A stretch of DNA of 64,000 bases, from assembly GCA_002898215.1 (NCBI GenBank), contig BEIF01000001.1, positions 1,029,602 through 1,093,601 on the forward strand, read 5' to 3'. Below are positions 18,238 to 26,803 of the stretch, piece by piece. Source of the DNA: a bacterium HR29 (GTDB lineage: Bacteria > Chloroflexota > Dehalococcoidia > Tepidiformales > Tepidiformaceae). Each line of letters starts with the position of its first letter. Within the stretch, counting starts at the first letter, position 1. A model generated the notes under the pieces. It searched no databases. It was not told where the DNA came from and was given only the letters and a program-made list of their open reading frames with translations. A program made the position numbers and the translations under genes.

Positions 18238-18263
18238 CCGCGAGGGGAGCGATTGGATACGGT
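18234..18263 (+). promoter_or_regulatory. Probable promoter of the SRP RNA
   Basis: TTGACC (18234-18239), overlapping the stop of the biotinyl protein, is followed after 18 bp by TACGGT (18258-18263). This places the start at or close to 18271, where the SRP RNA terminal helix begins. The -10 is weak apart from the TANNNT pattern. Confidence 0.45.
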
Positions 18264-18270
18264 TGCAGAT

Positions 18271-18538
18271 GGCCGTGCTAGACGGGGAGCTAGCGGTGCC
18301 CTGAACCCGCAATCCGCTCGAGCGGGGTCGAATTCCTGCCCGAGGGCTGCGCGTTCGGGCCGCGCTCCCGCCACGCGGCGCTGACGACCTGGTCCTGCGC
18401 GGCGAGGCGCCACGAACCTGGTCAGGTCCGGAAGGAAGCAGCCATAAGTGGTCCGCCCCGGGTGCCGCAGGGAAGCCGGGTCCGAGCCAACGGGCGCGGG
18501 GCAAGCCCGGACGCGGGTTCGACGGCAGGTGCACGGCC
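18271..18538 (+). ncRNA. ffs: Signal recognition particle RNA, long form with Alu-type domain
   Basis: About 268 nt. The 5' end GGCCGTGC (18271-18278) pairs perfectly with GCACGGCC (18531-18538), closing the long helix, and a T-run (18541-18545) follows. Domain IV is unmistakable: GGTCAGGTCCGGAAGGAAGC followed by AGCC at 18419-18443, the tetraloop and asymmetric loop that bind Ffh. The 5' portion (18279-18350; GCGGTGCCCTGAACCCGCAA) matches the Alu-domain helices of long bacterial SRP RNAs. With Ffh it targets nascent membrane proteins to the translocon. It fills the gap between the biotinyl gene and the 3D-domain gene. Confidence 0.96.
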
Positions 18539-18598
18539 GCTTTTTCGTGCGGGCGCCCGCCGCCAGCGGGACCCAAAACTCGACGATGGGGAGTGTCG

Positions 18599-20089
18599 TT
18601 GGCTGAAGCAGCGCGGCCGCCCGGACTTGTCGGGCGGCAGCTGACGCGAGCTCGAGCACTTCCGCCCGGCCTCCGAATCCACCCCCGCCAGTTCCGAGGT
18701 CGGCACCACACGGCGACCATCCTCGCGGTGGTCGTGGTGGCGTTCGTCGCCTTCCGCGCCTTCCCCCAACGAACCATCACCATCCTCGACCAGGGCCGCT
18801 CCACCACCGTCGAGACAGCCCTCGGCTCCGAGGCACGCTCACTCCAGGCGGCCGGCGTCCGGCTCGGGCCAGGCGACCGCGTGGTCTCCGCCAGCGGCGG
18901 CGCGCACACCAGCGTCGCCATCGACCGCGCCGTGCCCGTGACGATCGAGGCCGACGGCGCAGCTTGGCTCGTCCATACGCAAGCCTCGACCGTGAGCGGC
19001 GTGCTCGCCGAGGCGGGCATCGACCTCCGGCCCGGTGACGTGGTGTACGTGAACGGCCGCCGCGCCACGGCGAAGGCGCCCCTGGCCGCAGCCCTCGCCT
19101 CCCTCTACCCGCCACCCCCGGGGGCGCGCCTCCCCGCACCGGCGGGAACGCGCATCGCCGTCGTTCGCGCCGTGCCGGTCTCCGTCTTCGTCGACACCCT
19201 CCGCATCGACGCCCGCACGGCCGCACCCACGGTGGCCGCCCTCCTCGAAGAGCTCGGCATGACCGTTCGCGAGGAGGACCTCGTCCGGCCGGGCTTGGAC
19301 GCCCCGGTCACGGCCGGAATGTCCGTCCACCTCGCGAAGGCGAAGAGCGTCCATCTCGTCCTCGACGGGAAGGAGCAGACTCTGTACACCCGGGCCGAGA
19401 CCGTGGCCGAAATCCTTCGCCTCCTGGGCATCGAGCTCGGCCCCGAGGACGTGGTGTCCCTCCCGCTCGATACCCCCGTGGAGAACGGCCTCTCCCTCAC
19501 GATCGCCCTCACTCGGGAGGTGGAGGAGACCGTCGAGCAGCCGATCCAGCCGCCGATCGTCTACGAGTCCGACCCGAGCCTCCCCCCGGGGTCGGTGCGC
19601 ATCATCCCCGGACGCGAGGGCATCCGCGTCATCCGCTACCGGGTCACCTACAAGAACGGCCAGGAGGTGGCGCGCGTTCAGCTCCCGGGCGTGACCGTGG
19701 TGCGGGAGCCCGTCCCGACGCGCCACATCTCGGGCCCGCCATCCACAGGCCCCTCCGCCCCCCTCGACGCGCCCGAGTACACCGGACCGTACAAGCGGAA
19801 GATCACGGTCGTCACGACCTGGTACAACGCCTCCCACGGCGGGAAATCGCGCGATGACCCGAGCTACGGCATCACCGCCACCGGCGTACGCCTCGACAAG
19901 GGCATCTGCGCCGTCGACCCGACCGTCATCCCGTTGGGAACCTGGATGTACATACCCGGGTACGGCCTCTGCCTCGCCGCCGACGTGGGAGGGGGCGTCA
20001 AAGGATACCACGTCGACCTCGGCTTCCCCGAAAGCGTCGGCGACCCCGGCTGGGGGAAACGGGTGCTCGACATCTACATCCTGGAGTGA
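18599..20089 (+). CDS. Cell-wall-active protein with DUF348 repeats, G5 domain and C-terminal 3D domain
   Basis: A 496-residue envelope protein of the YabE/Rpf-like type. A basic N-terminus leads into one membrane anchor (ATILAVVVVAFVAFRAF, about residues 40-56), followed by ubiquitin-like DUF348 modules (for example THTASTVSGVLAEAGIDL-like regions), a G5 domain around VRIIPGREGIRVIRYRVT, and a C-terminal 3D domain whose three aspartates lie in AVDPTVIPLGT, AADVGGG and YHVDLGF. The 3D fold resembles lytic transglycosylases, so peptidoglycan remodelling is likely. TTG 18599 is preferred to GTG 18593 because the SD GGGGAG (18586-18592) is correctly spaced only for the TTG. Confidence 0.86.
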   Translation: MAEAARPPGLVGRQLTRARALPPGLRIHPRQFRGRHHTATILAVVVVAFVAFRAFPQRTITILDQGRSTTVETALGSEARSLQAAGVRLGPGDRVVSASGGAHTSVAIDRAVPVTIEADGAAWLVHTQASTVSGVLAEAGIDLRPGDVVYVNGRRATAKAPLAAALASLYPPPPGARLPAPAGTRIAVVRAVPVSVFVDTLRIDARTAAPTVAALLEELGMTVREEDLVRPGLDAPVTAGMSVHLAKAKSVHLVLDGKEQTLYTRAETVAEILRLLGIELGPEDVVSLPLDTPVENGLSLTIALTREVEETVEQPIQPPIVYESDPSLPPGSVRIIPGREGIRVIRYRVTYKNGQEVARVQLPGVTVVREPVPTRHISGPPSTGPSAPLDAPEYTGPYKRKITVVTTWYNASHGGKSRDDPSYGITATGVRLDKGICAVDPTVIPLGTWMYIPGYGLCLAADVGGGVKGYHVDLGFPESVGDPGWGKRVLDIYILE

Positions 20090-20123
20090 AGCGGCACCGC
20101 TCTCCCTCCACTACGATCGAAGC

Positions 20124-20951
20124 GTGAACCGCGCAGCAGTCCGCTCCGAACCACGCCCCCGGAAGGAGCTCGGCCAGCACTTCCTCCGCGATACGGGCAT
20201 CCTGCGCGACATCGCCGAAGCCGTCCGCCCGCCCGCCGATGGCTTCGTGCTCGAAATCGGCGCGGGCACGGGCGAGCTCACGGCCGAGCTGCTCCGCCGG
20301 CACGGGGCGGTCGTGGCGGTGGAGCTGGAGCACCGCCTCGTCCGCTACCTCCGCCGGCGATTCGCCGACGAACGGCTCTTCCGGGTCATCGAAGGCGACG
20401 CGCGGACCGTCGACCTGGCAGCGGAGCTCGGCCCGACGGCCCGATTCGCCGCCGTGGGGAACCTCCCCTACTACGCCGCGAACCCGATCCTCCGCCACCT
20501 CCTCGAAGGGAAGCCGCAGCCGACCGAGATCGTGGCCATGCTGCAACGCGAGGTGGCACGCGAGATCGCCGCACCGCCAGGGAAGCGCTCGCTGCTCGCC
20601 CTCTCCATCGAGGTGTACGCCGAAGCCGAGTACCTCTTCTCCGTGCCGCCGGAAGCCTTCGACCCACCCCCCAAAGTCTGGTCGGGCGTCGTGCGACTGC
20701 GGGTCAGGCCCGAGCCGCTCGTGCCCGAAGAGCGCCGCGAGGCCTTCTTCGAACTCGTGGCGAAGACCTTCCGTAACCCCCGCAAGCAGATTCACAACGC
20801 GCTCGCGCAAGGGGTGTGGCTCCCAAAGGGCGGCGCGCGCGAAGCGCTGGAGGCTGCCGGCATCGACCCGATGCGTCGCCCCGAAACGCTGGCCCTCGGC
20901 GAGTGGCTGACCCTCCTCGACGCAGTGGAGGCGGTGCGCGCCCATGCCTGA
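20124..20951 (+). CDS. rsmA: 16S rRNA (adenine1518-N6/adenine1519-N6) dimethyltransferase
   Basis: A 275-residue KsgA/RsmA enzyme that dimethylates two adenines in helix 45 of 16S rRNA late in 30S assembly. The family opening KELGQHFLRD (residues 14-23), SAM motif LEIGAGTG (43-50) and catalytic NLPYY (113-117) are intact. The start is GTG 20124 with a weak SD. The stop overlaps ispE by 8 bases, so the two are cotranscribed, an arrangement seen in many bacteria. Confidence 0.95.
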   Translation: MNRAAVRSEPRPRKELGQHFLRDTGILRDIAEAVRPPADGFVLEIGAGTGELTAELLRRHGAVVAVELEHRLVRYLRRRFADERLFRVIEGDARTVDLAAELGPTARFAAVGNLPYYAANPILRHLLEGKPQPTEIVAMLQREVAREIAAPPGKRSLLALSIEVYAEAEYLFSVPPEAFDPPPKVWSGVVRLRVRPEPLVPEERREAFFELVAKTFRNPRKQIHNALAQGVWLPKGGAREALEAAGIDPMRRPETLALGEWLTLLDAVEAVRAHA

Positions 20952-21822
20952 GCGGCTGCGAACGGTCGCGCCCGCCAAGGTGAACCTCACCCTCGAGGTC
21001 CTCGGACCTCGCGGCGACGGCTACCACGAGCTCGCCTCGGTCATGCAGACGCTCGCCCTCGCCGACGAGGTGGAGGTCGTACTGGACGGCGACGGCCCCG
21101 GCATCGAGGTGGCCGGCCCGTGCAGCACCGGCGTCCCGGCCGATGGCAGCAACCTGGCCTGGAGAGCCGCCGAGGCCCTGGCGCACCGGATGGCGCGAGG
21201 CACCGAGGGCCTGCGCATCCGCATCACCAAGAGGATCCCTCCCGCGGGGGGACTCGGCGGGGGCGCGTCCGACGCTGCCGCCGTGCTTCGCCTCCTGGGT
21301 GAGGCGTGGGGCGCATCCCCAGACGACCTCATCGCCGCCGCCTGCGAGGTGGGGAGCGACGAGGCGTTCCTCCTCGTCGGGGGAACGGCACTGGTCACCG
21401 GACGGGGCGAGCGCGTCGAGCCGCTCCCGCCGTTACGGGAGCATGGCGTCGTGCTCCTCCTGCCCAGGGAGCATCTGGAAGCAAAGACCGGCCGCATGTT
21501 CGCGGCCCTCGCGCCGGGCCCGTACGACGACGGCGCGCGGACCGCCGCCCTCGCCGCCAGGCTCCCCTGCGCCCTCCGCAGCGCCGACCTCTACAACCGG
21601 TTCGAAGACGTCGCCCGCGCCCTCGTACCCGGACTCGCAGAGGAGTGGCGACAGGCCGAGGAGGCGACGGGCGAGCCGCTCAGGCTGGCAGGGGCCGGTC
21701 CGACGCTCTTCTGGATCGGACCGCCGGAGACGGCACCAGCCGTCGCCGCCCGGTTGAAGGCCGCCGGATTCGGGGACCGCGTCGCCGAAACCAGAACGGC
21801 AGGGGCACCGTGGAGACCGTAA
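20944..21822 (+). CDS. ispE: 4-diphosphocytidyl-2-C-methyl-D-erythritol kinase
   Basis: A 292-residue GHMP kinase of the MEP isoprenoid pathway. It has the opening APAKVNLTLEVLGPRGDGYHEL, the ATP-binding loop PAGGLGGGASDAA (100-112), and the C-terminal glycine-rich LAGAGPTLF. It phosphorylates CDP-methylerythritol in the cytoplasm. ATG 20944 lies within the end of rsmA. It shows that isoprenoids come from the MEP route in this organism. Confidence 0.95.
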   Translation: MPERLRTVAPAKVNLTLEVLGPRGDGYHELASVMQTLALADEVEVVLDGDGPGIEVAGPCSTGVPADGSNLAWRAAEALAHRMARGTEGLRIRITKRIPPAGGLGGGASDAAAVLRLLGEAWGASPDDLIAAACEVGSDEAFLLVGGTALVTGRGERVEPLPPLREHGVVLLLPREHLEAKTGRMFAALAPGPYDDGARTAALAARLPCALRSADLYNRFEDVARALVPGLAEEWRQAEEATGEPLRLAGAGPTLFWIGPPETAPAVAARLKAAGFGDRVAETRTAGAPWRP

Positions 21823-22211
21823 TCGCCGGCTGGGTGGCGGGGTACGCGATGGCCCTCGTCTCCACGACCGTGGGGGCACTGGCACTGACACGAGGGGCGG
21901 CCCCCAAGGGGTGGACGGAAGCAGGCGTGCCCCCTGGGGTCGTCGGCGTGCTCGTCTCCGTCGGCGCCGTCTTCTTCTGGACCATCGTTGGCCTGACGGC
22001 AGCCATCGTGTACGCCGTCGGCGATTTCGCCGGCCGCCCGGGCGCGGGGTCGGAGAGCTTGCCGTTCGCCCTCGGCTCCGTCGGGTTGGCGCTAGCGGGA
22101 GCGGCGCCGGTCGCCGCCCTCTTTCCGCGGTGGCGATGGGCAGTAGCGCTCCACGCCGCCGCCTTCGCCGGGCTCTTCGGCTGGGCGCTGCCGTGGATGG
22201 CCGCGCAGTGA
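21810..22211 (+). CDS. Small integral membrane protein of unknown function
   Basis: A 133-residue protein with four predicted membrane helices (VIAGWVAGYAMALVSTTVGALALT-like segment at the start, VVGVLVSVGAVFFWTIVGL, FALGSVGLALAGAAPVAALF, VALHAAAFAGLFGWAL). GTG 21810 follows AGGGG and overlaps ispE by 13 bases, so it is probably the last gene of the rsmA-ispE unit. I recognise no family and see no catalytic motif. A role in lipid or isoprenoid metabolism would be a guess from position only. Confidence 0.6.
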   Translation: METVIAGWVAGYAMALVSTTVGALALTRGAAPKGWTEAGVPPGVVGVLVSVGAVFFWTIVGLTAAIVYAVGDFAGRPGAGSESLPFALGSVGLALAGAAPVAALFPRWRWAVALHAAAFAGLFGWALPWMAAQ

Positions 22212-22217
22212 TATACT
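22212..22217 (+). promoter_or_regulatory. -10 element upstream of the PHP-domain gene
   Basis: TATACT starts right after the stop codon of the preceding membrane protein and matches the sigma-A -10 in five of six positions. No convincing -35 is visible at 16-18 bp. Transcription would begin near 22224. Confidence 0.35.
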
Positions 22218-22271
22218 TCGGCTCTCGTGAATCTTTGCACGAACGGGGGTTGCGGCGTGCCGGGGACCATC

Positions 22272-22970
22272 ATGGACATGCACCTGCACACCACCAAAGG
22301 TGCTTCCGATTCCATGTTGGACCCCGACGACCTGATGGCGGAGGCCCGGCGCGTCGGCCTCACCGGGGTGAACATCACCGAGCACGACCGGATGTGGGAG
22401 CCGTGGGACCTGGCCGCCTTCCGGAAGCGCCACCCCGACATCTTCGTCTCCAACGGGATGGAGGTGTCCACCGACATGGGCCACATCATCGCCGTCGGGC
22501 TTCGCGGGTACGAAAGCGGGATCCGGCGGCTCGAGCGGCTCCGCCAGGTGGCCGATGAGCAGGGAGCCTTCCTCATCGTTGCCCATCCCTTCCGTCACTT
22601 CTTCGACCCCGTCCACCACCGCAGGGAGGGCCGCGAGCCCTTTCGCCTCTCGCCTGAAGAAGCCGCGCGCCTGCCGGTCTTCCAGCTCGTCGACGCCATC
22701 GAGGTGCTCAACGGGTGCAACACTCCGAAGGAGAACTACTTCGCCCTCCAGGTGGCGAAGATCCTGGGGAAGCCGGGCACGGGCGGCTCGGACGCCCACT
22801 CGAAGCAAGGCATCGGCTACTTCGCCGTCGCCTTCGAGGAGACGATCGAAACGCAAGAGCAGCTGCTGGAGCAGCTCCACAAGGGGCGCTTCTACCCTGT
22901 GCGCGGCCTGCCCGAGGGGAAGCTCGAGAACTACTGGGAGTGCGCCGAACCGATTGCCTTCTATGAGTGA
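22272..22970 (+). CDS. PHP-domain metal-dependent phosphoesterase
   Basis: A 232-residue PHP-fold protein. Metal-binding motifs are MDMHLHT at the N-terminus, NITEHDRM, FLIVAHPFRH and the C-terminal GTGGSDAHSKQGIG. Members hydrolyse phosphate esters such as histidinol phosphate or 3',5'-nucleotide bisphosphates; the substrate here is not determined. ATG 22272, with GGGGA upstream, is preferred over GTG 22227: the intervening codons have A/T-rich third positions unlike the rest of the gene, and they sit directly behind a -10 element. Confidence 0.83.
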   Translation: MDMHLHTTKGASDSMLDPDDLMAEARRVGLTGVNITEHDRMWEPWDLAAFRKRHPDIFVSNGMEVSTDMGHIIAVGLRGYESGIRRLERLRQVADEQGAFLIVAHPFRHFFDPVHHRREGREPFRLSPEEAARLPVFQLVDAIEVLNGCNTPKENYFALQVAKILGKPGTGGSDAHSKQGIGYFAVAFEETIETQEQLLEQLHKGRFYPVRGLPEGKLENYWECAEPIAFYE

Positions 22971-23021
22971 CGTGCGGACTTCTCGCCGCAGGGCGGGACG
23001 CCCCAGGGGAGCGGCCTCGGC

Positions 23022-24302
23022 ATGTCGCTGACCGCCAGCGGGAACGACGACCTCCGCAGCCTGTGGGCGACGCTCGCCCTCACCGCCGCGGCCGCGGCGC
23101 CGGGCATCGCCCTACGCATCGCTGACGTACATCTCCCCGCGGAGCTCGGAGCGGCCGTCTTCGGAACGGCGATCCTCGCAGCAGCCTTCATCCTCAGCTG
23201 GACAGCCGAGACGGCCGAGATGGACATCTCTCAGGGGCTGGCGTTGGCGGTCATCGCCTTCATCGCCGTGCTGCCGGAGTACGCCGTCGACCTCGTGCTC
23301 GCATGGAAGGCGGGCGCCGACCCCGCGGAGGCGGAACGCGGCCTGGCGATCGCCAACATGACGGGCGGCAACCGGCTGCTCATCGGGGTCGGCTGGTCGG
23401 TGGTGATGCTCCTCTTCTGGGTCCGAACCGGCCGTCGCGAGCTGGCCGTGGACCGGCACCGGGCGATCGAACTGGCGTTCCTGCTCGTCGCCACGGGGTA
23501 CGTGATCTTCGTCCCCCTCCGGGACGTACTCACCCTGGCCGATTCCATCGTGCTCGTGTCGCTCTTCCTCATCTACCTCTTCTACACCTCGAAGGCCGAG
23601 GGCGAAGAGGTGGAGCTGGTGGGCCCAGCGCGGGCGATCGGCAGCCTCACGACGGTGCGGCGACGGATCGGCATCGCGGTGCTCTTCGCCTACAGCGCGG
23701 CGGCGATCCTCTCGTCCGCCGAGCCGTTCGCCGACTCCCTCGTGCACATGGGCGAGAAGCTGGGCGTCTCCGAGTTCCTCCTCATCCAGTGGCTGGCGCC
23801 GCTCGCCTCGGAGTCACCGGAGATCCTCGTCGCCGCAGTGCTGGCGTGGCGCGGCCGGGCCGCGGTGGCGATGGGGGCGCTCATCTCCTCGAAGGTGAAC
23901 CAGTGGACCCTGCTCGTCGGGACCCTGCCGATCGCCTTTTCGGTCGCGGCGGGCGAATTCCATCTCTTCGGCGGGCTGCCGTTGGATAGCCGGCAGCGGG
24001 AGGAGGTGCTGCTCACCGCCGCCCAGTCGCTCTTCGCCATCGCCGTCTTCGCCAACCTCAGGATGTCGCGGCGGGAGGCGGTCCTCCTCTTCGTGCTCTT
24101 CGGCACGCAGCTCTTCCTGAGCGACCAGCGCGTGCGGATGGGGTACTCGGCCGCCTACCTCGTCCTCACGGCGGCGATGCTGCTGGCACGCTGGCGGGAG
24201 GCCGTGCCCACCGTGCGCACCGCCTGGGACCTGCTCCGTCTGCGCGAAGGCACCGACGAGGAGCCCACCGCCTCCGGCGCCCACGCGGCCGGCCCACGCT
24301 GA
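23022..24302 (+). CDS. Cation/proton (sodium/calcium exchanger-family) antiporter
   Basis: A 426-residue membrane protein with about ten or eleven helices in two related halves. The alpha-repeat ion-binding motifs are AVLPEYAVDLVLAW in the first half and PLASESPEILVAAVLAW in the second, and each contains the P-E pair of the cation/Ca2+ exchanger superfamily. Spacing between the halves matches that superfamily. Whether it moves Na+, K+ or Ca2+ cannot be told. ATG 23022 follows GGGGAG. The gene stands alone and is followed by a G+C-rich inverted repeat without a T-run (about 24309-24330). Confidence 0.8.
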   Translation: MSLTASGNDDLRSLWATLALTAAAAAPGIALRIADVHLPAELGAAVFGTAILAAAFILSWTAETAEMDISQGLALAVIAFIAVLPEYAVDLVLAWKAGADPAEAERGLAIANMTGGNRLLIGVGWSVVMLLFWVRTGRRELAVDRHRAIELAFLLVATGYVIFVPLRDVLTLADSIVLVSLFLIYLFYTSKAEGEEVELVGPARAIGSLTTVRRRIGIAVLFAYSAAAILSSAEPFADSLVHMGEKLGVSEFLLIQWLAPLASESPEILVAAVLAWRGRAAVAMGALISSKVNQWTLLVGTLPIAFSVAAGEFHLFGGLPLDSRQREEVLLTAAQSLFAIAVFANLRMSRREAVLLFVLFGTQLFLSDQRVRMGYSAAYLVLTAAMLLARWREAVPTVRTAWDLLRLREGTDEEPTASGAHAAGPR

Positions 24303-24724
24303 CGCCCGGCCCCTCCGGTCAGCCCGGAGGCGGGCCACCGGGGAGGTAGACCCGTGGGGAGCGGGCCGGGCGCAGGCTCTCGGAACCGACGCCTCCTGCG
24401 TGCCCACCGGTGGCACCAGATGCACCCCGCTCGCCCGCTGGCGCTTACCGCGCAGACCACGGTGCCGCTCCCGAGCTACGCGCACCAGTCCTGCATGCGC
24501 CGCCGGTTCGGCACCCCAAGCTCCTCAGCCAATTGCGCCGGCAGCGGTAGCGGCCGTCGAGCGTGCGCCGCCCATGGGAGCGCGGCGAGTCTGGAGCCGA
24601 ACGGTGGCGAAGCCGTCCGAAGCGGGCGCGCCCGGGGCCGAGGGTCACAACAGCCGCGAATGGGGCGCGAAGAGTGGCGGGCTGCTCCGGAATCTGGGCG
24701 AATAACCAGACGTGAGGAAGAAGG
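24303..24724. other. 422-bp stretch without a supported gene
   Basis: Between the exchanger and the tRNA genes both strands have open frames, but none has a start, ribosome-binding site and third-position G+C pattern that agree. The tmRNA and RNase P RNA core signatures are absent. Just after the exchanger stop an imperfect repeat CCTCCGG/CCGGAGG could end transcription. A short minus-strand reading ending at about 24482 contains AQLAEELGVPNRRRMQDWC and could be the remnant of a lost gene, but this is weak. Confidence 0.4.
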
Positions 24725-24800
24725 TGGTACGCCGAGCAGGATTCGAACCTGCGACCTCTGCCTCCGCAGGGCAGCGCTCTATCCCCTGAGCTACCGGCGC
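24725..24800 (-). tRNA. tRNA-Arg, anticodon GCG
   Basis: A 76-nt cloverleaf including an encoded CCA end. Acceptor GCGCCGG pairs with TCGGCGT (G-U at both ends). The D arm begins TAGCTCAGGGG. Anticodon stem CTGCC/GGCAG encloses loop CTGCGGA, giving anticodon GCG for CGC/CGU. The T loop is TTCGAAT in a GCAGG/CCTGC stem. Most bacteria read these codons with tRNA-Arg(ACG) modified to inosine, so G34 here is unusual. Confidence 0.93.
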
Positions 24801-24814
24801 ACCCGGTACGAAAT

Positions 24815-24900
24815 TGGTGCCGAAGGTGAGATTTGAACTCACACGCCCTTGCGGGCACCGCGCCCTGAACGCGGCGCGTCTGCCATTCCGCCACTTCGGC
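24815..24900 (-). tRNA. tRNA-Leu, anticodon CAG
   Basis: An 86-nt class II tRNA with an encoded CCA. Acceptor GCCGAAG pairs with CTTCGGC. Anticodon stem CCGCG/CGCGG holds loop TTCAGGG (anticodon CAG, decodes CUG), and the long variable arm GCCCGCAAGGGC is typical of tRNA-Leu. It lies 14 bases upstream of tRNA-Arg on the same strand and is probably cotranscribed with it. Confidence 0.95.
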
Positions 24901-24990
24901 ACCGTCTCCATTATCCGAAGGCGCCCCCAGCGGTTCAACCGCCGGAACGCGGTTGTCGCGCCGCCCGCCCCGCCCTAGACTCGATCGCGC

Positions 24991-25067
24991 GGGCGGTTAG
25001 CTCAGATGGTTAGAGCGCGTCGTTCACACCGACGAGGTCGGAGGTTCGAGTCCTCCACCGCCCACCA
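24991..25067 (+). tRNA. tRNA-Val, anticodon CAC
   Basis: A 77-nt cloverleaf with an encoded CCA. Acceptor GGGCGGT pairs with ACCGCCC. Anticodon stem CGTCG/CGACG with loop TTCACAC gives CAC (decodes GUG). The T arm is GGAGG/CCTCC. It is on the opposite strand to the tRNA-Leu/tRNA-Arg pair, with a 90-bp divergent gap. Confidence 0.96.
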
Positions 25068-25134
25068 GGAACGCCTCGGCCGCCGGCACCCCTTCGGGAA
25101 CGAACAGGAGCTGCGAAGCGTGCCGGCGCTCCCT

Positions 25135-25164
25135 TGAGAGCCGCCCCTCGCCGCTGCTATTGTG
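25135..25164 (+). promoter_or_regulatory. Probable sigA promoter
   Basis: TTGAGA (25135-25140), an 18-bp spacer and TATTGT (25159-25164) precede the sigma factor gene; the start would fall near 25171, leaving a leader of about 58 nt. A 9-bp inverted repeat with a 30-nt loop (25082-25129) lies just upstream, between the tRNA and this promoter. Confidence 0.45.
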
Positions 25165-25228
25165 AAGCCGCCGCGGGCACCCCCGGGGCGCCCGCCCTTT
25201 CTCCATTCCTCGCGCAAGGGGCGCCGGC

Positions 25229-26803
25229 ATGTCGGACGACCCGTTCAGCGACGGTGGCCATAGCGGCGACGCGGTCATCGAGAGCGTCCTCAGCCGGCTG
25301 GCGGGGAGCGAGTTCGCGGCCGTCGACGAGGAGGCCATCGTCGTCGAGGACGACGAGGAGCTCGCCGAGGAGGAGGACGAGGAGCCGCTCGAAGGCGTGA
25401 CCCTCCTCACCGACGAGGACGAGACGGAGGGTCTCGACGACCCCGTGCGGATGTACCTCCGCGAAATCGGTAGGGTGTACCTCCTCACGGCCGACGACGA
25501 GAAGCACCTAGCCCGCCAACGGGAGGAATGGCTCCACCTGGAGAACATCTGCAAGCGGTACCAACAAGCGTACGGGCATCCCCCCTCGGCGGCCCGCATG
25601 GCGGTGGCCCTGCTCGAGGAGTGGGCGGCCGTGCTGCCCGTCTACGAAGCGGCGAAGCGGTACATCGACGAGTTCGAACGCATCCGCGACGCGGAGCGGG
25701 GCGGGACGGACACCCCCGGCGAGACGCCCCGCTGGCGCGACCCCGCCGCGCCGAAGCTCGCCGCGATGACCCACTCCCAGGTGGTGGACGACCCGCAGTT
25801 CCGGGGAATGCTCGACAACGAGCTCGACGCCGACTTCCGGGCCCACTTGATGCGGAGCTTCGGCTGGGAGGAGGAACGGGCCCACGAGAGCATCGTGCTC
25901 CTCTCGACGGTGACCCACATCCTCGGTGGACAGCTCGTCGCCGAGATGGGCGAGCTTGCCGGGGGTGAGGAGTACCTCCTCCCGCCGGCTGAAGGGCTGG
26001 TGGAGCGGCTCGCCCCGCTGGAAGAGACGCTCCGGTACCACTTCGACACCATCCGCGACAACGGCGTGAAGGCGGAGCGGCGGCTCACGGAGGCGAACCT
26101 GCGGCTCGTGGTCTCGGTGGCGAAGCGGTACGTCGGCCGCGGGATGTCCCTCCTCGACCTCATCCAGGAGGGGAACATCGGGCTCATCCGCGCGGTGGAG
26201 AAGTTCGACTACCGGAAGGGGTACAAGTTCTCGACCTACGCCACCTGGTGGATCCGTCAGGCGATCACGCGGGCCATCGCCGACCAGGCGCGGACGATCC
26301 GGATCCCCGTCCACATGGTGGAGACGATCAACAAGCTGGTGCGGGTGCGCCGGCGGCTGTTGCAGGAGTACGGTCGCGAGCCGACGGCCGAGGAGCTGGC
26401 GGCGGCGATGTCGGACGCGACCACGGTGTACACGCCGGAGCGGATCCGGGAGATCGAGAAGGTGTCCCAGGAGCCGGTCTCGCTGGAGACACCCATCGGC
26501 GAGGAGGAGGACAGCCACCTGGGCGATTTCCTCCCCGACGACACCGTCCCCGCACCGGCCGAGGCCGCGAGCCAGCAGCTGCTGCGGGAGCAGGTGGAGG
26601 ATGTCCTCGCCAGCCTCACCGCCCGGGAGCGGCGGGTCCTGCAGCTCCGCTTCGGACTGGAGGACGGCCGCAGCCGGACGCTGGAAGAGGTCGGGCGGGA
26701 GTTCGGGGTGACGCGGGAGCGGATCCGGCAGATCGAGGCGAAGGCGCTGCGGAAGCTGCGCCACCCGAGCCGGAGTCGAAAGCTGCGGGATTTCCTCGAA
26801 TGA
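25229..26803 (+). CDS. sigA: Principal RNA polymerase sigma factor (sigma-70/SigA)
   Basis: A 524-residue housekeeping sigma factor. A short acidic N-terminus leads to region 1.2 ([18 protein letters not shown], from residue 70), a sizeable non-conserved insertion, region 2 ([20 protein letters not shown], then the [13 protein letters not shown] -10-binding helix at about residue 335), region 3, and region 4 with the -35-binding helix [20 protein letters not shown]. Regions 2.4 and 4.2 predict TATAAT/TTGACA-type promoters, matching those seen in this window. ATG 25229 is the natural start. The stop overlaps the Nudix gene by ATGA. Confidence 0.97.
   Translation: MSDDPFSDGGHSGDAVIESVLSRLAGSEFAAVDEEAIVVEDDEELAEEEDEEPLEGVTLLTDEDETEGLDDPVRMYLREIGRVYLLTADDEKHLARQREEWLHLENICKRYQQAYGHPPSAARMAVALLEEWAAVLPVYEAAKRYIDEFERIRDAERGGTDTPGETPRWRDPAAPKLAAMTHSQVVDDPQFRGMLDNELDADFRAHLMRSFGWEEERAHESIVLLSTVTHILGGQLVAEMGELAGGEEYLLPPAEGLVERLAPLEETLRYHFDTIRDNGVKAERRLTEANLRLVVSVAKRYVGRGMSLLDLIQEGNIGLIRAVEKFDYRKGYKFSTYATWWIRQAITRAIADQARTIRIPVHMVETINKLVRVRRRLLQEYGREPTAEELAAAMSDATTVYTPERIREIEKVSQEPVSLETPIGEEEDSHLGDFLPDDTVPAPAEAASQQLLREQVEDVLASLTARERRVLQLRFGLEDGRSRTLEEVGREFGVTRERIRQIEAKALRKLRHPSRSRKLRDFLE

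Noticed and set aside
18238-18598. Open frames across the SRP RNA region
   Set aside because: The segment holds the conserved SRP domain IV, paired ends and a T-run, so it is an RNA gene.
22227-22271. PHP-domain protein starting at GTG 22227
   Set aside because: Codons there have A/T-rich third positions and the segment directly follows a -10 element; the domain begins naturally at ATG 22272.
24303-24530. Short minus-strand reading with a helix-turn-helix-like AQLAEELGVP segment
   Set aside because: No start codon or SD in frame, upstream translation is not protein-like, and length is under 70 residues; kept only as a possible remnant.
25082-25129. 9-bp inverted repeat upstream of sigA as a terminator for tRNA-Val
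   Set aside because: The loop is 30 nt and no T-run follows; stability would be too low to assign a function.
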